Assembly: GCA_035700025.1 (NCBI GenBank)
Contig: DASSOY010000025.1
Location: 1 to 60,730, forward strand
Reading direction: 5' to 3'
Origin: Bacillales bacterium
GTDB lineage: Bacteria > Bacillota > Bacilli > Bacillales > DASSOY01
Length of the DNA: 60,730 bases
The notes below the pieces were generated by a model. It saw only the letters and a list, made by a program, of their open reading frames with translations, did not search any database and was not told the DNA's origin. Positions 58,030-60,730 of this stretch are shown piece by piece. Made by a program: the position numbers and the translations under genes. Each line of letters starts with the position of its first letter. The stretch's first letter is position 1.

Positions 58030-58764
58030 ATGCTGGAGTTGCAAGGCATTCATACGTATCATGACTACCTCCACGTTTTGAAAGGCATTGACTTGCGTGT
58101 TGAGCAAGGAGAAATATTCGCGATTCTCGGGTCGAACGGTGCCGGAAAAAGCACGCTGCTCGGCACGATTGCGGGCATTTACAAGCCGCGCCAAGGCACG
58201 ATTCGGTTTGACGGTGAAGATGTGACGAAGCTGTCGGCTCAGGCGATGGTTCGCAAAGGGATCAGCCTCGTGCCGGAGCGGAGGCAAATTTTCGACGCGT
58301 TGACCGTCGACGACAATTTGCGGCTTGGCGCGTATCATCGTTACCGGAGAGAACGGAAGCAAGTCGAGGAAGACTTGCGGCAAGTGTACGCGTTGTTTCC
58401 GAAGCTGAAAACGATGGAAAAGCGGCTCGGCGGGTTGTTGAGCGGGGGCGAGCAGCAAATGCTCGCGGTCGGCCGCGGGCTTATGTCGAATCCGCGTTTG
58501 ATCATGCTCGACGAGCCCTCGCTCGGACTTGCCCCGCTGATCGTCAAAGACATCATGGCAAATTTGACGAAGCTGCGGGACGCTTTCGGGACGACGGTTG
58601 TGCTCGTGGAACAAAATGTGAAAGCGGCATTAGCGGTCGCCGACCGTGCTTGCGTGCTTGAGCGCGGGGAAGTTGCGGTCGCCGGCACGTCAGCGGAGCT
58701 GCGAGACAATGCGACGGTGAAGGACGCGTACTTGGGGAAAACGAAAAAGACAGAGCCGCTGTAG
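58030..58764 (+). CDS. Liv-type ATPase, LivF family (hpa transporter)
   Basis: A 244-residue ATPase: Walker A GSNGAGKST, LVPERRQIFDALTVDDNLRLGAY, signature LSGGEQQMLAVGRGL, Walker B LIMLDEPSLGLAP. It starts one base after the LivG stop codon and completes the second Liv-type importer of the window. Confidence 0.91.
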   Translation: MLELQGIHTYHDYLHVLKGIDLRVEQGEIFAILGSNGAGKSTLLGTIAGIYKPRQGTIRFDGEDVTKLSAQAMVRKGISLVPERRQIFDALTVDDNLRLGAYHRYRRERKQVEEDLRQVYALFPKLKTMEKRLGGLLSGGEQQMLAVGRGLMSNPRLIMLDEPSLGLAPLIVKDIMANLTKLRDAFGTTVVLVEQNVKAALAVADRACVLERGEVAVAGTSAELRDNATVKDAYLGKTKKTEPL

Positions 58765-58779
58765 GGAGGGAACCGATTG

Positions 58780-59550
58780 ATGAAAGGGAAAATGAAGCTG
58801 CACGGCCGCCGGCAGGTGATCGACGCCGAGATTGATTTGGCTGGGCGCTCGGCGTCGTTCGCCGGCGAACGTTACGAAACGGGCCAGCTCGTGTGGGACG
58901 TGCCGGTGACCGGAACGGTGTACGGCACGCTGCTGAATTACAAAGGAGAGCTGGCCGCGCTCGGCGACGCCGTTCACGAGGCGCCGTACAAGGCGCCGCC
59001 GCGGGCGCCGGTTTTGTATGTGAAGCCGGCGAACACGCTGATCGGGCACGGAATGCCGATTCCGCTGCCCGCGGGGGTCGAGCGGCTGGCGATGGGCGCG
59101 GCGCTTGGCCTCGTGATCGGCCGGACGGCGACGCGTGTGAGCGAAGCGGAGGCGCTGGCGCATGTGGCGGGATACACGGTCGTCAATGATGTGTCGATCC
59201 CGCATGAGAGTGTATACCGCCCGGCGGTGAAGGAGAAGGCGCGCGACGGCTTTTGTCCGGTCGGGCCGTGGGTCGCGGAGCGAGACGCGGTCGCTGATCC
59301 GGACGGGGTGGAGCTGCGCGTGTACGTGAACGATGAGCTGCGGCAGACGGCGACGACGGCGGATTTGCTGCGGCCGGCGGCGCGATTGCTGGCCGACGTG
59401 ACGGAATTTATGACGTTGAGTGCGGGTGACGTGCTGCTCGTCGGCGTGCCGGCGGGGGCGCCGCTCGCCGGGGACGGCGACCGGGTGCGCATCGAGGTCG
59501 ACGGCGTTGGCGTGCTGGAGAATCCGATCGTAGGAGGCCGTTTGTTATGA
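58780..59550 (+). CDS. HpaG-like FAH-family protein, first half
   Basis: A 256-residue fumarylacetoacetate-hydrolase family protein, matching the N-terminal half of E. coli HpaG/HpcE (decarboxylase/isomerase). The FAH core is visible (YVKPANTLIGHGMPIPLP, GYTVVNDVSIPHESVYRPAVKEKARDGFCPVGPWV). The usual metal-binding E-x-E strand (E-C-E-L-A-V-V-I-G in the partner) reads GAALGLVIG here, so this subunit probably lost its metal site. ATG 58780 is chosen over the adjacent TTG. It overlaps the next gene (ATGA). Confidence 0.85.
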   Translation: MKGKMKLHGRRQVIDAEIDLAGRSASFAGERYETGQLVWDVPVTGTVYGTLLNYKGELAALGDAVHEAPYKAPPRAPVLYVKPANTLIGHGMPIPLPAGVERLAMGAALGLVIGRTATRVSEAEALAHVAGYTVVNDVSIPHESVYRPAVKEKARDGFCPVGPWVAERDAVADPDGVELRVYVNDELRQTATTADLLRPAARLLADVTEFMTLSAGDVLLVGVPAGAPLAGDGDRVRIEVDGVGVLENPIVGGRLL

Positions 59551-60296
59551 AGCGGGCGAGGGTAGCGTATGAAGGGGCTGTGCATGAGGCGGTGGCTGCC
59601 GGCGACGGCCGGCTGCGGTTGACTAACGGCCGGGTGGTGAGCGAGGAGGATGTCGTCTGGCTGCCGCCGGTTGAAGCGGGGACGATTTTCGCGCTCGGCT
59701 TGAATTATGCCGACCATGCGAAAGAGCTGACGTTTGAACCACCGAAAGAGCCGCTCGTTTTCTTGAAAGGTGCGAACACGCTCGTCGGGCACCGCGGCGT
59801 GACGAGGCGGCCGGCGGATGTCGAAAATATGCATTACGAATGTGAGCTGGCGGTTGTGATCGGCCGGACGGCGAAACAGGTGAAGGCGTCTGAAGCCTAT
59901 AAGTATGTGGCCGGCTACACAGTCGCGAATGATTACGCGATTCGCGATTATCTCGAAAACTATTACCGCCCGAATTTGCGGGTGAAAAACCGCGACGGCT
60001 GCACGCCGATCGGGCCGTGGTTCGTTGACGCGGGCGACGTTCCCGATCCGATGAACTTGAAGCTGCGCACGTCAGTGAACGGAGAAGTGATTCAAGAAGG
60101 AACGACGGCGGACATGATTTTCGACATTCCGACGTTGATCGAATACTTGAGCAGCTTCATGACGTTGAACGAGAACGATCTCATTTTAACTGGTACCCCG
60201 AAGGGGGCGGTCGATACGCCGATGGGGTCCAAAGTGGTAACCGAAATCGAGGGGATCGGCCGGCTTGTGAACACCATCGTCGGCGATGAGCATTGA
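59547..60296 (+). CDS. hpaG: HpaG-like FAH-family protein, catalytic half (decarboxylase/isomerase)
   Basis: A 249-residue FAH-family enzyme matching the C-terminal half of HpaG. Metal ligands are intact: the E-x-E in MHYECELAVVIGR and an Asp in VANDYAIRDYLENYYRPNLRVKNRDG. It would decarboxylate and isomerise 5-oxopent-3-ene-1,2,5-tricarboxylate. Together with the previous gene it represents E. coli HpaG split in two coupled genes. The next gene, hpaF, is separated by a 273-base gap holding a 191-bp element. Confidence 0.88.
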   Translation: MKRARVAYEGAVHEAVAAGDGRLRLTNGRVVSEEDVVWLPPVEAGTIFALGLNYADHAKELTFEPPKEPLVFLKGANTLVGHRGVTRRPADVENMHYECELAVVIGRTAKQVKASEAYKYVAGYTVANDYAIRDYLENYYRPNLRVKNRDGCTPIGPWFVDAGDVPDPMNLKLRTSVNGEVIQEGTTADMIFDIPTLIEYLSSFMTLNENDLILTGTPKGAVDTPMGSKVVTEIEGIGRLVNTIVGDEH

Positions 60297-60326
60297 GTGT
60301 CGATGAAAAGATGATTCGGATCCAGA

Positions 60327-60517
60327 ATCGATCATGACAGACCTTATTTTTGGCAAAAAACAGCTTTTGATGAAGAATCGCTCACTGAAGCGCTTATTTT
60401 CCAGCAAAACCGGAAAATGACCCAAATTTCGGCTAAATTTAGGAAAATAAGAACGCTCATGCACGATTTGACTTTGAAAACTTGACTTTTTATAAAATAA
60501 GGCCACTGGTGCGCGTT
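60327..60517 (+). repeat. 191-bp nested double inverted repeat, copy E
   Basis: Direct units start at 60327 and 60377; inverted units end at 60467 and 60517 (50, 90, 50). Unlike the other copies it lies between two co-directional genes of one pathway (hpaG and hpaF), so it is likely transcribed. Confidence 0.88.
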
Positions 60518-60569
60518 AAGACATGTGAATCAAGTTATCCCTTCAACCAATGAAAGGGGGACGAACGGT

Positions 60570-60730
60570 ATGCCGCATCTCGTTGTTGAGTATACGGACA
60601 ATTTAAATCCGGAGGCTGACATTCCCGGTTTGTTGAAAAAATTTCACGAAGTGCTGCTGGCGCGCAGCGATCACTTTCCGACCGGCGGCCTTCGCTCGCG
60701 CGCGATCGAATTGCACGATTACCGGGTTGC
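60570..60730 (+). CDS. hpaF: 5-carboxymethyl-2-hydroxymuconate delta-isomerase, 3' truncated
   Basis: The first 53 codons are visible, beginning MPHLVVEYTDNLNPEADIPG. The Pro directly after the initiator Met is the catalytic base of the tautomerase superfamily, exposed when Met is removed. HpaF isomerises the dehydrogenase product before decarboxylation. Ribosome site AAAGGGGG. The gene continues past the window edge, as may the operon. Confidence 0.85.
   Translation, partial: MPHLVVEYTDNLNPEADIPGLLKKFHEVLLARSDHFPTGGLRSRAIELHDYRV

Overview
The window looks like chromosome of an endospore-forming, moderately GC-rich Bacillales species (Bacillaceae-like). Signs are strong AGGAGG-type ribosome binding sites, two YjcZ-type sporulation peptides, the lutABC lactate operon, YesM/YesN-type sugar signalling and a small holin-like toxin gene. 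No rRNA, tRNA, CRISPR array or insertion-sequence transposase was seen. I did not assign a species.

Layout. 1-5.6 kb: end of a GW-repeat glycosyltransferase, asparaginase II (minus strand), Hsp20, a TetR regulator with its MFS pump, a nitrilase-superfamily amidase, and a 56-residue unknown protein. 5.6-7.2 kb: a repeat-rich tract around a nuclease-like/winged-helix gene. 7.2-12.7 kb: a MarR locus with irregularities, divergent from a complete branched-chain amino-acid type ABC importer (livJHMGF). 12.7-16.5 kb: a Phd-Uma2 fusion gene and lutABC. 16.5-21.7 kb: universal stress protein, NTF2-like protein, small HTH protein, AAC(3)-family acetyltransferase, rhodanese, amidase. 22.3-30.6 kb: a Gfo/Idh/MocA oxidoreductase, a three-part sugar sensor (binding protein, YesM-type kinase, YesN-type regulator) and a glucose/mannose-type ABC importer. 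31-34.2 kb: methyltransferase, two YjcZ peptides, a TipA-like MerR regulator, a 26-residue holin-like toxin and two tiny membrane proteins. 34.3-46.4 kb: a galactoside regulon with ROK repressor, GH43, galT-galK-galM, an ArsR-type regulator, a second sugar ABC importer and a GH2 enzyme. 46.7-60.7 kb: a LysR regulator divergent from a long hpa operon for 4-hydroxyphenylacetate breakdown.

The hpa operon combines catabolic enzymes (DapA-like aldolase, HpaE, HpaB, HpaD, HpaC, two HpaG halves and the start of HpaF) with its own FAD synthetase-like gene and its own five-gene Liv-type ABC importer. Together these could import the aromatic acid, supply FAD to the two-component hydroxylase, cleave the ring and funnel the products to central metabolism.

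The most unusual signal is non-coding. Five intergenic elements of about 191 bp (starting at 21958, 30656, 30912, 46526 and 60327) share one geometry: two direct copies of a roughly 25-bp unit 50 bp apart, then two inverted copies 50 bp apart, with 90 bp between the inner unit boundaries. Sequence varies between copies, but the spacing is exact in four copies and off by one base in the fifth. A sixth element, at 6923-7105, uses an unrelated 25-bp unit but the same 50-bp pitch and direct-direct-inverted-inverted order. This points to a general architecture (REPIN-like, a protein-binding array, or a structured nucleic acid) whose function I cannot name.
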